From positions 62,001 to 126,000 of the forward strand of contig CANMLX010000006.1 of the NCBI GenBank assembly GCA_947498845.1: 64,000 nucleotides of DNA, written 5' to 3'. Shown piece after piece: positions 27,054-35,027 of the stretch. This DNA is from an uncultured Flavobacteriaceae bacterium (GTDB lineage: Bacteria > Bacteroidota > Bacteroidia > Flavobacteriales > Flavobacteriaceae). The notes below the pieces were generated by a model. It did no database searches. It was not told where the DNA came from and worked only from the letters and a program-made list of their open reading frames with translations. The position numbers and the translations under genes were made by a program. How positions within the stretch are numbered: position 1 is the stretch's first letter; each line of letters begins with the position of its first letter.

Positions 27054-28079
27054 ATGAATTTTTCAAAAGGAAACAACAAAAAAATTTTCAAAAAAAATCA
27101 ACTGATAAAAGTTGTACGCCTTACATTTATAATTATTTTTTTATCATGTGATGATAATGATGTTGCCCCTTCAGAGCCTAATGTAAATCTTTCTATTACT
27201 GTTAAGGTTTCTAAAGAAGGAGATCAAATAGGTAGGTTTGCCCGCAATGCGATGGCGTTGCATAATGGTAATGTTTGGTCAATAGGAGGTGATAATGATT
27301 TGGGAGGTGGAATATTTCGCCATAATATTTCATGGTTTAGTCTAAATGGTGCAAATTGGGGACCTACAACTCAAAACGATATAGGTGAAGAACGTATAGG
27401 GCATACACTAACTACATTTCAAAATAAATTATGGCTTATTGGTGGAGAGAATAATGCTGGTGACTGGTTAGGAGATATATGGTCTTCACCAGATGGAGTG
27501 AATTGGACAAACGAATTCTCAACAGCACCTTTTGGTAAAGTGGCGCATCATGATGTGGTGGTGTTTAATGGTAAAATGTATGTAATTGCTGTTAATACTA
27601 TTACTGGTAACATGGAAATATGGTCAACTTCTGATGGTACTAATTGGGTTGAAACAACTTCAAATGCTTTTCCTGGCAGGGTAACTCACAAAGCGGTAGT
27701 ACACAACAATACCATATATGTTGTTGGGGGTGAAAAAACAGCCAATGATAAACTCAATGAAATTTGGCAAAGCACCAATGGCAGTACCTGGTCTCAGGTT
27801 GCAACCAACTCTCCTATTTTTTCTGAAAGAAATCATCATACTGTTACAGTATATAATGGCAAGGTATGGGTGTTAGGAGGCAGAACTATTACTGGTTTTG
27901 GTAATGATATTTGGTACTCAAGTAACATGAAAGATTGGGAAAAATATTCGGGTTTGTATGTTGATGATGATGACCTACATCACCATACCGCTTTAAACTA
28001 TAAAGACGCTATATGGATATTCGGTGGTTATAACAAAAATGGAATTACTGGTCAAATTTTAAGTATAAAAGAAAATTAA
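27054..28079 (+). CDS. Kelch-like beta-propeller lipoprotein
   Basis: The ATG at 27054 is preferred over a TTG 18 bp upstream, giving 341 residues. A lipoprotein signal ends in FLSC followed by DDNDVAPSEP. The mature part consists of about six ~45-residue repeats with the Kelch pattern of a double glycine and spaced Trp (LWLIGGENNAGDWLGDIWSS, IYVVGGEKTANDKLNEIWQS, VWVLGGRTITGFGNDIWYSS), forming a propeller. Such propellers bind proteins or glycans at the cell surface. It is part of the + strand cluster of secreted proteins. Confidence 0.82.
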   Translation: MNFSKGNNKKIFKKNQLIKVVRLTFIIIFLSCDDNDVAPSEPNVNLSITVKVSKEGDQIGRFARNAMALHNGNVWSIGGDNDLGGGIFRHNISWFSLNGANWGPTTQNDIGEERIGHTLTTFQNKLWLIGGENNAGDWLGDIWSSPDGVNWTNEFSTAPFGKVAHHDVVVFNGKMYVIAVNTITGNMEIWSTSDGTNWVETTSNAFPGRVTHKAVVHNNTIYVVGGEKTANDKLNEIWQSTNGSTWSQVATNSPIFSERNHHTVTVYNGKVWVLGGRTITGFGNDIWYSSNMKDWEKYSGLYVDDDDLHHHTALNYKDAIWIFGGYNKNGITGQILSIKEN

Positions 28080-28095
28080 TAAAACCTTTAAAATA

Positions 28096-28674
28096 ATGAT
28101 TAATAATAATTTAATAAAAAAATGTGAGCTTATTTCTATCAAGGCAATTGGTGAAATATTTTTAATAGCTATATTTTTTGTTAGCCTAAGTTGTGAAACT
28201 GATATTCCTGAGACAGATACAATACCTCCTGAATTTGATTTTAAAATATCAGGCGATGGTTTTGACCATACTTTCAATCAAGATGATATTTTTAATAGTT
28301 TCCAATTAAATTTAAAAGAAAACGAAACTTATGATTTTGTCTTTACAGCTGGAGATGAAGGTGGCTTAAAATACATGCAAATGCTTTTTGCAATTGATTA
28401 TCTTGAATTTCAGACCAATATACCCAATACTTGGACAGATAGCAATAATGGTTTTAGCAGAACCATTACTTGGCAAGGAAATGTCAATAACCCCATTACA
28501 GGAAATATTCTTATAGGAACTTTTATAGCTAGAGGAGATGAAAACGATAGTGTTTCGATGAGTATTAGTTTAAGTATGGAGGATTTTGGAGGCAAATCAG
28601 GTAATAGTAATACCTTGTTTAAGGATCTAAATATTCATATAGGAAATCACAATACTGAAATAGTTGAATTTTAA
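28096..28674 (+). CDS. Lipoprotein of unknown function
   Basis: This 192-residue lipoprotein has a long N-terminal part and signal segment FLIAIFFVSLSC (Cys about residue 33) followed by ETDIPETDTIPPEFDF. The mature portion is beta-rich with no family I recognise (LKENETYDFVFTAGDEGG, VSMSISLSMEDFGGKSGN), suggesting a single Ig-like or similar sandwich. It starts 16 bp after the Kelch-like gene in the same direction and is likely co-transcribed. Confidence 0.65.
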   Translation: MINNNLIKKCELISIKAIGEIFLIAIFFVSLSCETDIPETDTIPPEFDFKISGDGFDHTFNQDDIFNSFQLNLKENETYDFVFTAGDEGGLKYMQMLFAIDYLEFQTNIPNTWTDSNNGFSRTITWQGNVNNPITGNILIGTFIARGDENDSVSMSISLSMEDFGGKSGNSNTLFKDLNIHIGNHNTEIVEF

Positions 28675-28686
28675 AAAAGAAAATAT

Positions 28687-29106
28687 ATGAAAACAACTTT
28701 TAAAGCAATAATGTTCTTACTAATAATAGCATCATTATTTTGATTGCAATAATGATGACGATGTTATTATTTTACCTCAACGGTTCAAGAATTGCTTATT
28801 GGCAAATGGTATTTTGATATATCATCAAATACACTATCTGATTGTGACCAAAAATCGTCATTGAACTTAGTTGATAATTTAAATATGAACAATGAATTTT
28901 TTTCAGATGAATCAGGCGATTGTTCTGTTGAAGAGCAAACATCTTATACCTACACAATAACTAATAATGAAGAATTGAATTTTACTATAGCAGGCGGAGG
29001 ATTAGGAGGAACATATAACATTGTTTCAATTTCAGAAACAAAACTTGTTTTAACACAACAATTTCTTGTTAGACACTTCATTTTAATACTTAAAAAATCT
29101 ATTTAA
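28687..29106 (+). pseudogene. Lipocalin-like lipoprotein disrupted at the lipobox
   Basis: The ATG at 28687 starts MKTTFKAIMFLLIIASLF and then hits TGA at 28741. A neighbouring frame continues with DCNNDDDVIILPQ, the expected lipobox and acidic spacer, and the original frame resumes near 28785 as ELLIGKWYFDISSNTLSDC, a lipocalin-like start, through to 29106. Two compensating frameshifts and several in-frame stops thus fall in the export signal. Any product starting at the TTG at 28792 would be cytoplasmic. It is probably decayed. Confidence 0.65.
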
Positions 29107-29118
29107 AATTAAAACGCG

Positions 29119-30009
29119 ATGAAAATTTTAAAGAAAAAAAACAATATGTATAGCACAATATTTAAAACAATTTTATTGACACTGTTTACAATTACACTGT
29201 TTAATTGTAACAAGGATGACGACAGTATGCAACCCGAACAAAACATTCGTTTAAAAACGTATGCTATTAATGAGTACGAATATGACTTTATTTATAATGA
29301 TTTAGGAAAAATCACAAATTTTAATACTTCATCTGGAAACCATTCGATCATATATAATGGGAACGGGCAAATAATACAAAAAGGCACAGACAGCTATACC
29401 TATAATGGCCAAGGTAAAATCTCAAAAATCTCAAGCTCAATTGATGATAATATAACAATTGTTTATAACAATAAAGGATTGATTGCAACTATGGTAAATA
29501 AGTTAGGCCCCCATATTTCTCATATGAGTTTTAAATATGATAGTAATGATAAATTGGTAGAAACAGTACTTAAAGGTCCTCCAGTTATCGGTTATCATAG
29601 AAACAAATTTGTTTATGACGAAAAAGAAAATATTATACAACACATTTCTGAAAGCGGTAGCAGAGATGGAGTTAATTATTCCAAAAAGTCAACTCACAAC
29701 TTTGTTTTTGATAATAAAAAAAAACCAGATTATAATTTATTATCAAAAACAGGAATTACGGATGCTCTTACTTTTATAAGGATTGGCTTTTCTGGAAGAT
29801 CAATAGAACAGTCTGGAATATTATTTTATTACAACAAAAACAATTTACTTTCTTCACAGAGCGTACATTCAAATGGTAGTAGCAGTTCAAAAGAATATAG
29901 TTATGTATATGATGAAAACGATTATCCGATTTCAGCAGAATTAGTGTCTATTAGTAAAATTGGTGAAAGTTCTACCAATTATTATAAATGGACTTACGAA
30001 ACTTATTAG
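29119..30009 (+). CDS. YD-repeat-like lipoprotein
   Basis: This 296-residue lipoprotein has signal TILLTLFTITLFNC (Cys about 30) followed by NKDDDSMQPEQN. The mature part is built from short strands of the RHS/YD type: YDFIYNDLGKITNF, SYTYNGQGKISKIS, TIVYNNKGLIATMV, FKYDSNDKLVETV, FVYDEKENIIQHI and YSYVYDENDYPISAE. This resembles the RHS-like lipoproteins common in Bacteroidetes (DUF4595-type). It has no toxin C-terminus. Its role is probably structural or binding at the surface. Confidence 0.75.
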   Translation: MKILKKKNNMYSTIFKTILLTLFTITLFNCNKDDDSMQPEQNIRLKTYAINEYEYDFIYNDLGKITNFNTSSGNHSIIYNGNGQIIQKGTDSYTYNGQGKISKISSSIDDNITIVYNNKGLIATMVNKLGPHISHMSFKYDSNDKLVETVLKGPPVIGYHRNKFVYDEKENIIQHISESGSRDGVNYSKKSTHNFVFDNKKKPDYNLLSKTGITDALTFIRIGFSGRSIEQSGILFYYNKNNLLSSQSVHSNGSSSSKEYSYVYDENDYPISAELVSISKIGESSTNYYKWTYETY

Positions 30010-30025
30010 TTAAAAAAGAGACATT

Positions 30026-31120
30026 ATGAAAATTTTAAAGAAAAATAAAAGATATTTAGGTTTAAATGTTACAAATAATGTAACATTTAAAGCAATACTA
30101 TTATTACTAGGCATACTAATGTTAAATTGTAATAGCGATGATAACAATGTTGTTCTTACTAACAAAGAGTTGGTCATAGGTAAATGGCAGGTAGATAGTG
30201 GTAACCTTTTAACATCTGGTACAAAATACATATATATTAATAATGATAATTCCATTAATATTTTAACGAAAGATGAATTGGGTTTTAAAGGTGAAGTGTC
30301 CACTAAAGTTTCGATAACTGAAAATAAAATCACGATTACCCTTGAAGGTCCTTTTATTGTAAACTATACTTTAAAAGATGACATACTCACATTGCAACCT
30401 CCAACAGCAGGGACTATTGTGCTCAGCAGAGCTGTCAGTCCACCAGATGTAACAAATTGGGTGAAAGAACTATCAATCATGAAAGAAGGGGCGGCTCCCT
30501 GGCCTGATACTAGAGATATAGATATTGCTTATGATGGCACTTATATTCTGGGTGGGGATGTTAATGATCGCAAAATATTTAAGGTAAATCCAACTAATTT
30601 TAATGTTGAAGGTACTATACCCACTATACATGCTGCTTCAGCCGTTGAAATTGAAAAATCAGACACTTCTCTAAAACAACTTTTTCAAAGTGACGGTGGT
30701 CGTAAAGTTTTTTTATCATATATATATTCATCTAATTCAATGTTTTATGAATCTATTGATTTAGGTCGTTGGATTATAGGCTTAGCATCTGTTGAACCTG
30801 GTTATCTATGGGTAGCTAGTGAAAGCGACAGTAAATTATATATGTATAAATCTAACGGATCCTTAACACCTGGTGAAGTAATACATGAAATTCCTTTAGA
30901 TTTCAAACCTCTTGGTCTAGATTATCAAAATGGATATTTATATGTAAGCGATAGAGAAAGAATACATAAATGCCAAACTATTGGAGGGTTTAAAGCCATT
31001 GAAAGTTACAAATTACCTCATCATGAAATACATGGTATTGCCTTTGATGGCTCAAACTTTTGGTTAAATACATACAATCATAACGAGAGTAAAGTAAAAC
31101 TTGTAAAGCTCAATCTATAA
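30026..31120 (+). CDS. Lipoprotein with lipocalin-like N-domain and beta-propeller-like C-domain
   Basis: The 364-residue protein has signal AILLLLGILMLNC (Cys about residue 35) and spacer NSDDNN. Residues ~45-140 look lipocalin-like (ELVIGKWQVDSGNLL, ITENKITITLEGPFIVNYTL). Residues ~150-364 have repeated strands with the style of a propeller or SMP-30/NHL-like fold (IDIAYDGTYILGGDVNDRKIFKV, LGLDYQNGYLYVSDRERIHKC, HGIAFDGSNFWLNTYNH). The N-terminal MKILKK also begins the previous gene. It starts 17 bp after that gene. Confidence 0.7.
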   Translation: MKILKKNKRYLGLNVTNNVTFKAILLLLGILMLNCNSDDNNVVLTNKELVIGKWQVDSGNLLTSGTKYIYINNDNSINILTKDELGFKGEVSTKVSITENKITITLEGPFIVNYTLKDDILTLQPPTAGTIVLSRAVSPPDVTNWVKELSIMKEGAAPWPDTRDIDIAYDGTYILGGDVNDRKIFKVNPTNFNVEGTIPTIHAASAVEIEKSDTSLKQLFQSDGGRKVFLSYIYSSNSMFYESIDLGRWIIGLASVEPGYLWVASESDSKLYMYKSNGSLTPGEVIHEIPLDFKPLGLDYQNGYLYVSDRERIHKCQTIGGFKAIESYKLPHHEIHGIAFDGSNFWLNTYNHNESKVKLVKLNL

Positions 31121-31165
31121 GAATTAATCTTTCCACAAGTGTCAACAACATTAACAATAAAAACT

Positions 31166-31876
31166 ATGAAAGCCATAAATAAAAACATAAAACGTCAAAC
31201 CAAAGGTTTAATAATACCGCTACTTATACTATTATTATTGCCTGGCACAAAAACAGGTGCACAAGAAGATGTTTACACCTTTGATTATATCTACAAAATG
31301 GAAATTGAAACACCAAGAGGTAGAAAAACAGTAATTGATTATTATTTACCGTCAAGTGGAGGATATTTCTGCTCAGTATCAGCAGGCGGAATTATGATTG
31401 TTTATGATAATCAGCATAATAGAATGTACACTTACATGGGTGAAAATGATAATAGAATAATGACCTCTTTACCGTTTAGCTTGAAAAGTATGGTACAAGA
31501 ATTCAATGATACAGAAGACCCAAGAGTGTATAAAGCTAACGGATATGGAAGTCTCCTTGGTTATGATTGCGAATTATTTAAAATGACCAGTGATAACTTA
31601 ACAAGCGAAGTATGGGTTACAAAAGATTTAAAAGATGGAATTGATGGTGCAGAAGGCACATTTGCCGAAAATGCAGGAGCAGCATTCTTTGGGTATATTT
31701 TAGGAAGAAGTAATACTATTAATGACGATTCATTAGAAGCCATGTACTCGGGTTTACCACTGAAAATTAGAGTCAATAAAAAAAGAAGTAGAAGAGAAAA
31801 AATCACGACTTGGAGATGTATAAAATTTGAAAAAGAAAAATTTAAAATAATCACAGCAGACTACCAACGGTTATAA
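31166..31876 (+). CDS. Secreted DUF4412-like protein
   Basis: The ATG at 31166 is chosen over a GTG 27 bp upstream because it starts just ahead of the signal peptide (LIIPLLILLLLPGTKTGAQ). The 236-residue product has a mature beta-rich domain, FDYIYKMEIETPRGRKTVIDYYL, with a later LLGYDCELFKMTSDNLTSEVWVTKDL segment. This is the pattern of DUF4412-type periplasmic proteins that read as LolA-like half-barrels. Function unknown. It belongs to the same + strand group. Confidence 0.6.
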   Translation: MKAINKNIKRQTKGLIIPLLILLLLPGTKTGAQEDVYTFDYIYKMEIETPRGRKTVIDYYLPSSGGYFCSVSAGGIMIVYDNQHNRMYTYMGENDNRIMTSLPFSLKSMVQEFNDTEDPRVYKANGYGSLLGYDCELFKMTSDNLTSEVWVTKDLKDGIDGAEGTFAENAGAAFFGYILGRSNTINDDSLEAMYSGLPLKIRVNKKRSRREKITTWRCIKFEKEKFKIITADYQRL

Positions 31877-31899
31877 GCTGAATATTAAAATTAAAAATC

Positions 31900-32439
31900 A
31901 TGAAAAAAGTAAATTATTTGTTAATAGCATTGCTACTAAGCTACACTGTTACATTATTGGCAGCAGAAATTAATAGTCCTTTTATTAAACCTGTACCATC
32001 AATAGATGGTGACCGTTATGTGGTTAAAGAGATTTTAAATAAAATGAAAGATGGACATTACTTCAATACAATGGTTACCACTATAAATGAGACGAAAAAA
32101 GGTAGCAAAGATGACTGGTTTGCTACTTATGGTTTTTCTCCAGCAGTTAATAAAGCTTCAGGAAATTCTATAAAAATAAGTGGTATTAAAACTTCTTTTA
32201 GCAATAGAGACCATTTTCAAGGAAAGAAAACCGTAGAAGAAATTACACTTTATGAAATAGCAAGTGAGATTCAGGTTTGGATCAAATTTAAAACATGGAA
32301 TAGTGACCGTGTTGAGTTAAAGAATGTAGAGGTAAAAATCAATAACAAAGTTTATTTTATAACCGGCAATTACAATAGTGAAAACGGAACAAAAACCACA
32401 TACGTCACCATCGCAATAAAAGATATGGGTAAATTTTAA
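31900..32439 (+). CDS. Secreted protein of unknown function
   Basis: This 179-residue protein has a signal peptide (LLIALLLSYTVTLLAAE). The mature part, ~155 residues, shows a helix then strands (ITLYEIASEIQVWIKFKTW, VELKNVEVKINNKVYFITG). I do not recognise a family. It is 23 bp after the previous gene and followed closely by another signal-peptide frame with an internal stop. Confidence 0.6.
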   Translation: MKKVNYLLIALLLSYTVTLLAAEINSPFIKPVPSIDGDRYVVKEILNKMKDGHYFNTMVTTINETKKGSKDDWFATYGFSPAVNKASGNSIKISGIKTSFSNRDHFQGKKTVEEITLYEIASEIQVWIKFKTWNSDRVELKNVEVKINNKVYFITGNYNSENGTKTTYVTIAIKDMGKF

Positions 32440-32451
32440 AAAAGTTAAGTC

Positions 32452-32634
32452 ATGAAAAAAACAATCTCGCCAATCGTTTTAATATTATTAACAATTATTT
32501 CAGTTAATGTGTAGATTAAACCAAAAATATCTGCTAATACCTCTAAAGTTAATAAAACTAAAATCACTAATGAATTAAAAATTAAGGATTCTAGAAAATT
32601 AAAATCTATTTTCCCAATACAGAAAGTAATTTAA
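32452..32634 (+). pseudogene. Small secreted-protein gene with in-frame stop, ending in an att-like site
   Basis: The ATG at 32452 opens MKKTISPIVLILLTIISVNV, then TAG at 32512-32514, then the same frame continues for ~40 Lys/Ser/Thr-rich codons to TAA at 32632-32634. Its last codons coincide with the 32606-32625 site that resembles the end of mnmE on the opposite strand. It may be a gene truncated or altered by integration of the neighbouring mobile region. Confidence 0.45.
32606..32625 (-). other. att-like site C (mnmE 3'-end resemblance)
   Basis: Read on the minus strand, TTTCTGTATTGGGAAAATAG encodes F-C-I-G-K and differs from the mnmE end (42628-42646) by two substitutions and one inserted base. 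It is the outermost of three such sites and bounds the small-ORF array on its far side. Confidence 0.6.
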
Positions 32635-32650
32635 ATTGATTTTCAATTAG

Positions 32651-32758
32651 TTATAAATCACAAATACAAATAAAATAGCTTTTTTTAAGTTCTTTTCTAA
32701 TTAGTTCTTTTTCGGAAGAACTAATTAATTGTATTATTATACCATAATTATCAATCAT
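32651..32758 (-). CDS. Array unit 8: 35-residue peptide
   Basis: The ATG at 32756-32758 follows the shared array leader at the same spacing as the other units. The frame is MIDNYGIIIQLISSSEKELI, then a Lys-rich helix and YFICICDL. A 12-bp perfect hairpin (TAATTAGTTCTT, 32698-32709, with 32716-32727) lies inside it. It is too short to assign. Without the conserved leader I would not call it. Confidence 0.4.
   Translation of the reverse strand: MIDNYGIIIQLISSSEKELIRKELKKSYFICICDL
32698..32727. other. Perfect 12-bp hairpin in the last array unit
   Basis: TAATTAGTTCTT and AAGAACTAATTA are exact inverted copies with a 6-nt TTTCGG loop. There is no T run directly after either side. Confidence 0.6.
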
Positions 32759-32772
32759 AATACATCGGTTAT

Positions 32773-33048
32773 TTATACTTTAGTTAATCGAATTTTATCC
32801 TTACTTCCATCTATATCAAAACTGATATAGATTAACTCATCATTACTCAAAAACTCTAGTTTTGCCATAGGTTCTGGAAGTGATGGCATGCTTATTATAA
32901 TATCTCTTGTTTCTGTAGTACTAAAGAAAATTCTGTGTTTTTCATCATAGAAAGGTTTTCTTTTTTGGTCTTTTATCAAATAAAAATCATCTGGGAAAAA
33001 TTCAATAATTCTACCATCTTCAAATCTCCAATTCCCGCAAATCATCAT
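32773..33048 (-). CDS. Array unit 7: 91-residue lipocalin-like small protein
   Basis: The first ATG after the leader is at 33046-33048. A GTG at 33067-33069 inside the leader would give 98 residues. ICGNWRFEDGRIIEFFPDDF at the N-terminus, with later MPSLPEPMAKLEFLSND and ISFDIDGSKDKIRL strands, is like a minimal lipocalin-like sandwich. There is no signal peptide. At the usual start position of the array, the ATG is replaced by ATA. Function unknown. Confidence 0.6.
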   Translation of the reverse strand: MMICGNWRFEDGRIIEFFPDDFYLIKDQKRKPFYDEKHRIFFSTTETRDIIISMPSLPEPMAKLEFLSNDELIYISFDIDGSKDKIRLTKV

Positions 33049-33083
33049 TCTTACTTTATTTATATCCACCGGTTTAGTTAACT

Positions 33084-33203
33084 TTAGTTTTTATTATAAT
33101 CAACAATGTTAACATGACCGCAATTCTGACATACAATTGTTGGACCTTCTTCTATTGCATAAAAAATAATTTTTCCGCAATTTTCACATTTCATATCTCT
33201 CAT
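33084..33203 (-). CDS. Array unit 6: 39-residue zinc-ribbon peptide
   Basis: The ATG at 33201-33203 follows the shared leader. The 39-residue product has two CxxC pairs (MKCENCGKIIF and VCQNCGHVNI) spaced like a rubredoxin/zinc-ribbon knuckle, so it should bind one zinc ion. Stand-alone ribbons of this size can contact nucleic acid or protein. It is the most confidently recognisable small fold of the array. Confidence 0.7.
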   Translation of the reverse strand: MRDMKCENCGKIIFYAIEEGPTIVCQNCGHVNIVDYNKN

Positions 33204-33244
33204 AATCTTATCGGTTTTGTTTACTTTTATGTAAATCTATCACA

Positions 33245-33817
33245 TTAGTTATCCTTAACAGGTTTTATATCTTCAAATGCTAAAAGTTTATACGAGCCGT
33301 TAAGGGTTTTATATTCATTTGCAAAATAATTATCTGGGGTTTTCAGATATTTAACTAGTATTTTATACAATCCCTTACCTGATTTAAAGTATAATTCACC
33401 TGTTAAGGCCTCGATATTTAATTGATTTAATTCTTCATCCTTTTCAAATACTAAATCTACTAACTTAATTTGGCTTGATTTTATGTCATTTTTTGCAAAG
33501 AATTTTCTGTTATCTCGAAAATCTATATTATAGATACTGTCAAAGTCAAGTTTATTAAAAATATTCTCAATTTCTTTTTTATCATCACCTTCATATTTTA
33601 AATAAAAAAAATCAATAAAATCATTTTTTTCAATAAAATATTCACGGTATTCTTCTTTAGTCAAATTTTGCAAATCTTGAAGTAAGTTAAATGCATGCTT
33701 TTTAAGCTTTATTTCAGAATTTGTAATCAAAACATGTTTTCCTAAAAGGCTTTTATCTTTGCATGAAACTATTATTAAAACTATAAGGAATTTGATAAAA
33801 ATGTTTATTGGTTTCAT
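33245..33817 (-). CDS. Array unit 5: 190-residue lipoprotein
   Basis: The lipoprotein signal INIFIKFLIVLIIVSC is followed by KDKSLLGKHV. The mature part is helical and charged (LLQDLQNLTKEEYREYF, DEELNQLNIEAL). No family is recognised. The shared leader lies about 37 bp upstream of the ATG here, further than in other units. It is the only array member of ordinary gene length. Confidence 0.65.
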   Translation of the reverse strand: MKPINIFIKFLIVLIIVSCKDKSLLGKHVLITNSEIKLKKHAFNLLQDLQNLTKEEYREYFIEKNDFIDFFYLKYEGDDKKEIENIFNKLDFDSIYNIDFRDNRKFFAKNDIKSSQIKLVDLVFEKDEELNQLNIEALTGELYFKSGKGLYKILVKYLKTPDNYFANEYKTLNGSYKLLAFEDIKPVKDN

Positions 33818-33866
33818 ACAATACTTAAATTAAAAGTTTTTATAAAAAAATTACCATCGGTTTTGT

Positions 33867-34022
33867 TTACTTATTGTGTGATTTAAGAACTTTAAGTACT
33901 TCGTTAATTTCTTTTAAAGCTTGTTTATCCGCTACCCTAACTTCTGGATAAATATTTGGTCTTTTTATTTCGTTTTTTAAGCCTTTTCACTTGTATTCCA
34001 AATAATTAATAGCAGTCTTCAT
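33867..34022 (-). pseudogene. Array unit 4: 52-codon ORF with an in-frame TGA
   Basis: The ATG at 34020-34022 follows the shared leader. The frame reads MKTAINYLEYK, TGA, then KGLKNEIKRPNIYPEVRVAD and a Lys-rich helix to TAA at 33867-33869. A TGG-to-TGA change would explain the break. Its stop codon lies inside the leader of unit 5. Confidence 0.45.
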
Positions 34023-34039
34023 AATCCAATCGGTTTATT

Positions 34040-34195
34040 TTACTTTTTGATAGCTTGATAAAAAGCGGTACCACCGCCATTTAATGGTATGACAGAAATC
34101 CCTCCGCATAATTCCCAACCATCATTAATTAGTTGGTTTGTTTCATCAATAAGTCTTTCTATAGATCTTTCACTTATTACGTTATATTGTTTCAT
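34040..34195 (-). CDS. Array unit 3: DUF1737-like 51-residue protein
   Basis: The ATG at 34193-34195 follows the shared leader. The product begins MKQYNVISERSIERLIDETN and contains NDGWELCGGISVIP near residue 25, ending AFYQAIKK. This is the pattern of DUF1737 proteins, small alpha-beta proteins with the phrase GWELxGGISV and a tail Y-Q-A. Their function is not established. The stop codon falls inside the leader of unit 4. Confidence 0.7.
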   Translation of the reverse strand: MKQYNVISERSIERLIDETNQLINDGWELCGGISVIPLNGGGTAFYQAIKK

Positions 34196-34216
34196 AATCT
34201 ATCAGTTTAGTTTACT

Positions 34217-34387
34217 TTAATTTGGTGCGCCTCCTCCACCATGATCGCCATCACCTCCTCCATAATTCATTATTAACTCATTAGAGCTTATTTCCTCCTC
34301 TAAAGATTGTTCTGCACAGGAAAAGCTTATTAAACTAAATACTGCTATAAGCACATACATAACTGAGTAATTTGTTTTCGTTTTCAT
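34217..34387 (-). CDS. Array unit 2: 56-residue Gly-rich lipoprotein
   Basis: The ATG at 34385-34387 follows the shared leader. The signal peptide YSVMYVLIAVFSLISFSC ends in a lipobox. The mature 33 residues are AEQSLEEEISSN, then a tail rich in Gly, Asp and His ending GGGGAPN. It is a clear paralogue of unit 1 (same start MKTKTNYS, same tail). The function could be a small surface lipopeptide; no peptide family is recognised. Confidence 0.6.
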   Translation of the reverse strand: MKTKTNYSVMYVLIAVFSLISFSCAEQSLEEEISSNELIMNYGGGDGDHGGGGAPN

Positions 34388-34408
34388 AATCTATCGGTTT
34401 AGTTTACT

Positions 34409-34582
34409 TTAATTCGGGGCTCCTCCCCCTCCATGACCACCATCACCGCCACCTTCATAACTAGTAATAGTCTCGTTTAAGTTTGCTTCTTGTTCTAGAG
34501 ATTGTTCTGTACAAGAAAAATTTAAAAAACTTAGTATTGCTATAAGTAGACACGCAAATGAATAATTAGTTTTTGTTTTCAT
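34409..34582 (-). CDS. Array unit 1: 57-residue Gly-rich lipoprotein
   Basis: The ATG at 34580-34582 follows the shared leader. The product has MKTKTNYS, a hydrophobic signal LLIAILSFLNFSC (lipobox) and mature TEQSLEQEANLN, then GGGDGGHGGGGAPN. It is the first unit of the array in transcription order and a paralogue of unit 2. The Gly/His-rich tail could bind metal, which is a guess. Confidence 0.6.
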   Translation of the reverse strand: MKTKTNYSFACLLIAILSFLNFSCTEQSLEQEANLNETITSYEGGGDGGHGGGGAPN

Positions 34583-34603
34583 AATCTTATCGGTTTAGTT
34601 TAC
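34580..34603 (-). repeat. Shared leader motif of the small-ORF array (first of about eight)
   Basis: On the minus strand the core is GTAAACTAAACCGAT, followed by about 6 bases and the ATG. Equivalent sites on the + strand start near 34385, 34193, 34020, 33851, 33201, 33066 and 32763. In several units the preceding stop codon lies inside the motif. Confidence 0.75.
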
Positions 34604-34611
34604 TAATTATG

Positions 34612-35027
34612 TTCCTTATTACTATTTAGAACAAACTAACGTATAATAACCATCCAATATATTGAGCATCTGGGATAAAAAAAATAAGTACATATACCTA
34701 TATTTCAAATAAAAACTACTGTCAAAACCATGTTACCGAAATGAAACCATCGATAGCTTTGAAGATAAGGTAACATTGCGGACTTAGCGAGAACTTTACA
34801 CAGTTGAATGAGACAGCTTGACGCTATTCAAAGTAAATACATTGAAAAATACTGTCTAAAAAAGTTTTACTTCCCGATACAATAAGTAACTTTTCTTTAC
34901 TCATAAGGGTTTAAGTAATTTGAGGTACAAATAAGACACAAAAAATAATTTGTTAATAAAATTTGCTATGGAATTTAGTAAAAATTCGGGCAAAGTATCT
35001 GAATAGATTGATTTACTCAAATAAATA
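34612..35027. other. Gene-free stretch between array and element
   Basis: Apart from the att-like site B at 34867-34885 and a weak GTTACC/GGTAAC inverted pair around 34731-34772, I see nothing to support a gene. Confidence 0.5.
34867..34885 (-). other. att-like site B (mnmE 3'-end resemblance)
   Basis: On the minus strand TTATTGTATCGGGAAGTAA ends in codons for C-I-G-K and a stop, exactly as MnmE ends. The core CCGATACA (+ strand) is shared with the mnmE site at 42628-42646. It separates the small-ORF array from the mobilizable element. Confidence 0.6.

Noticed and set aside
32452..34022. Stop-codon reassignment (TAG/TGA read through)
   Set aside because: Hundreds of codons in neighbouring genes use normal stops. 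Decay of single small genes is simpler.
32651..34611. Integron attC-type cassette array
   Set aside because: The leader motif lacks the GTTRRRY core and its partner sites, and no integron integrase is adjacent. The cassette idea is kept only in a general sense.
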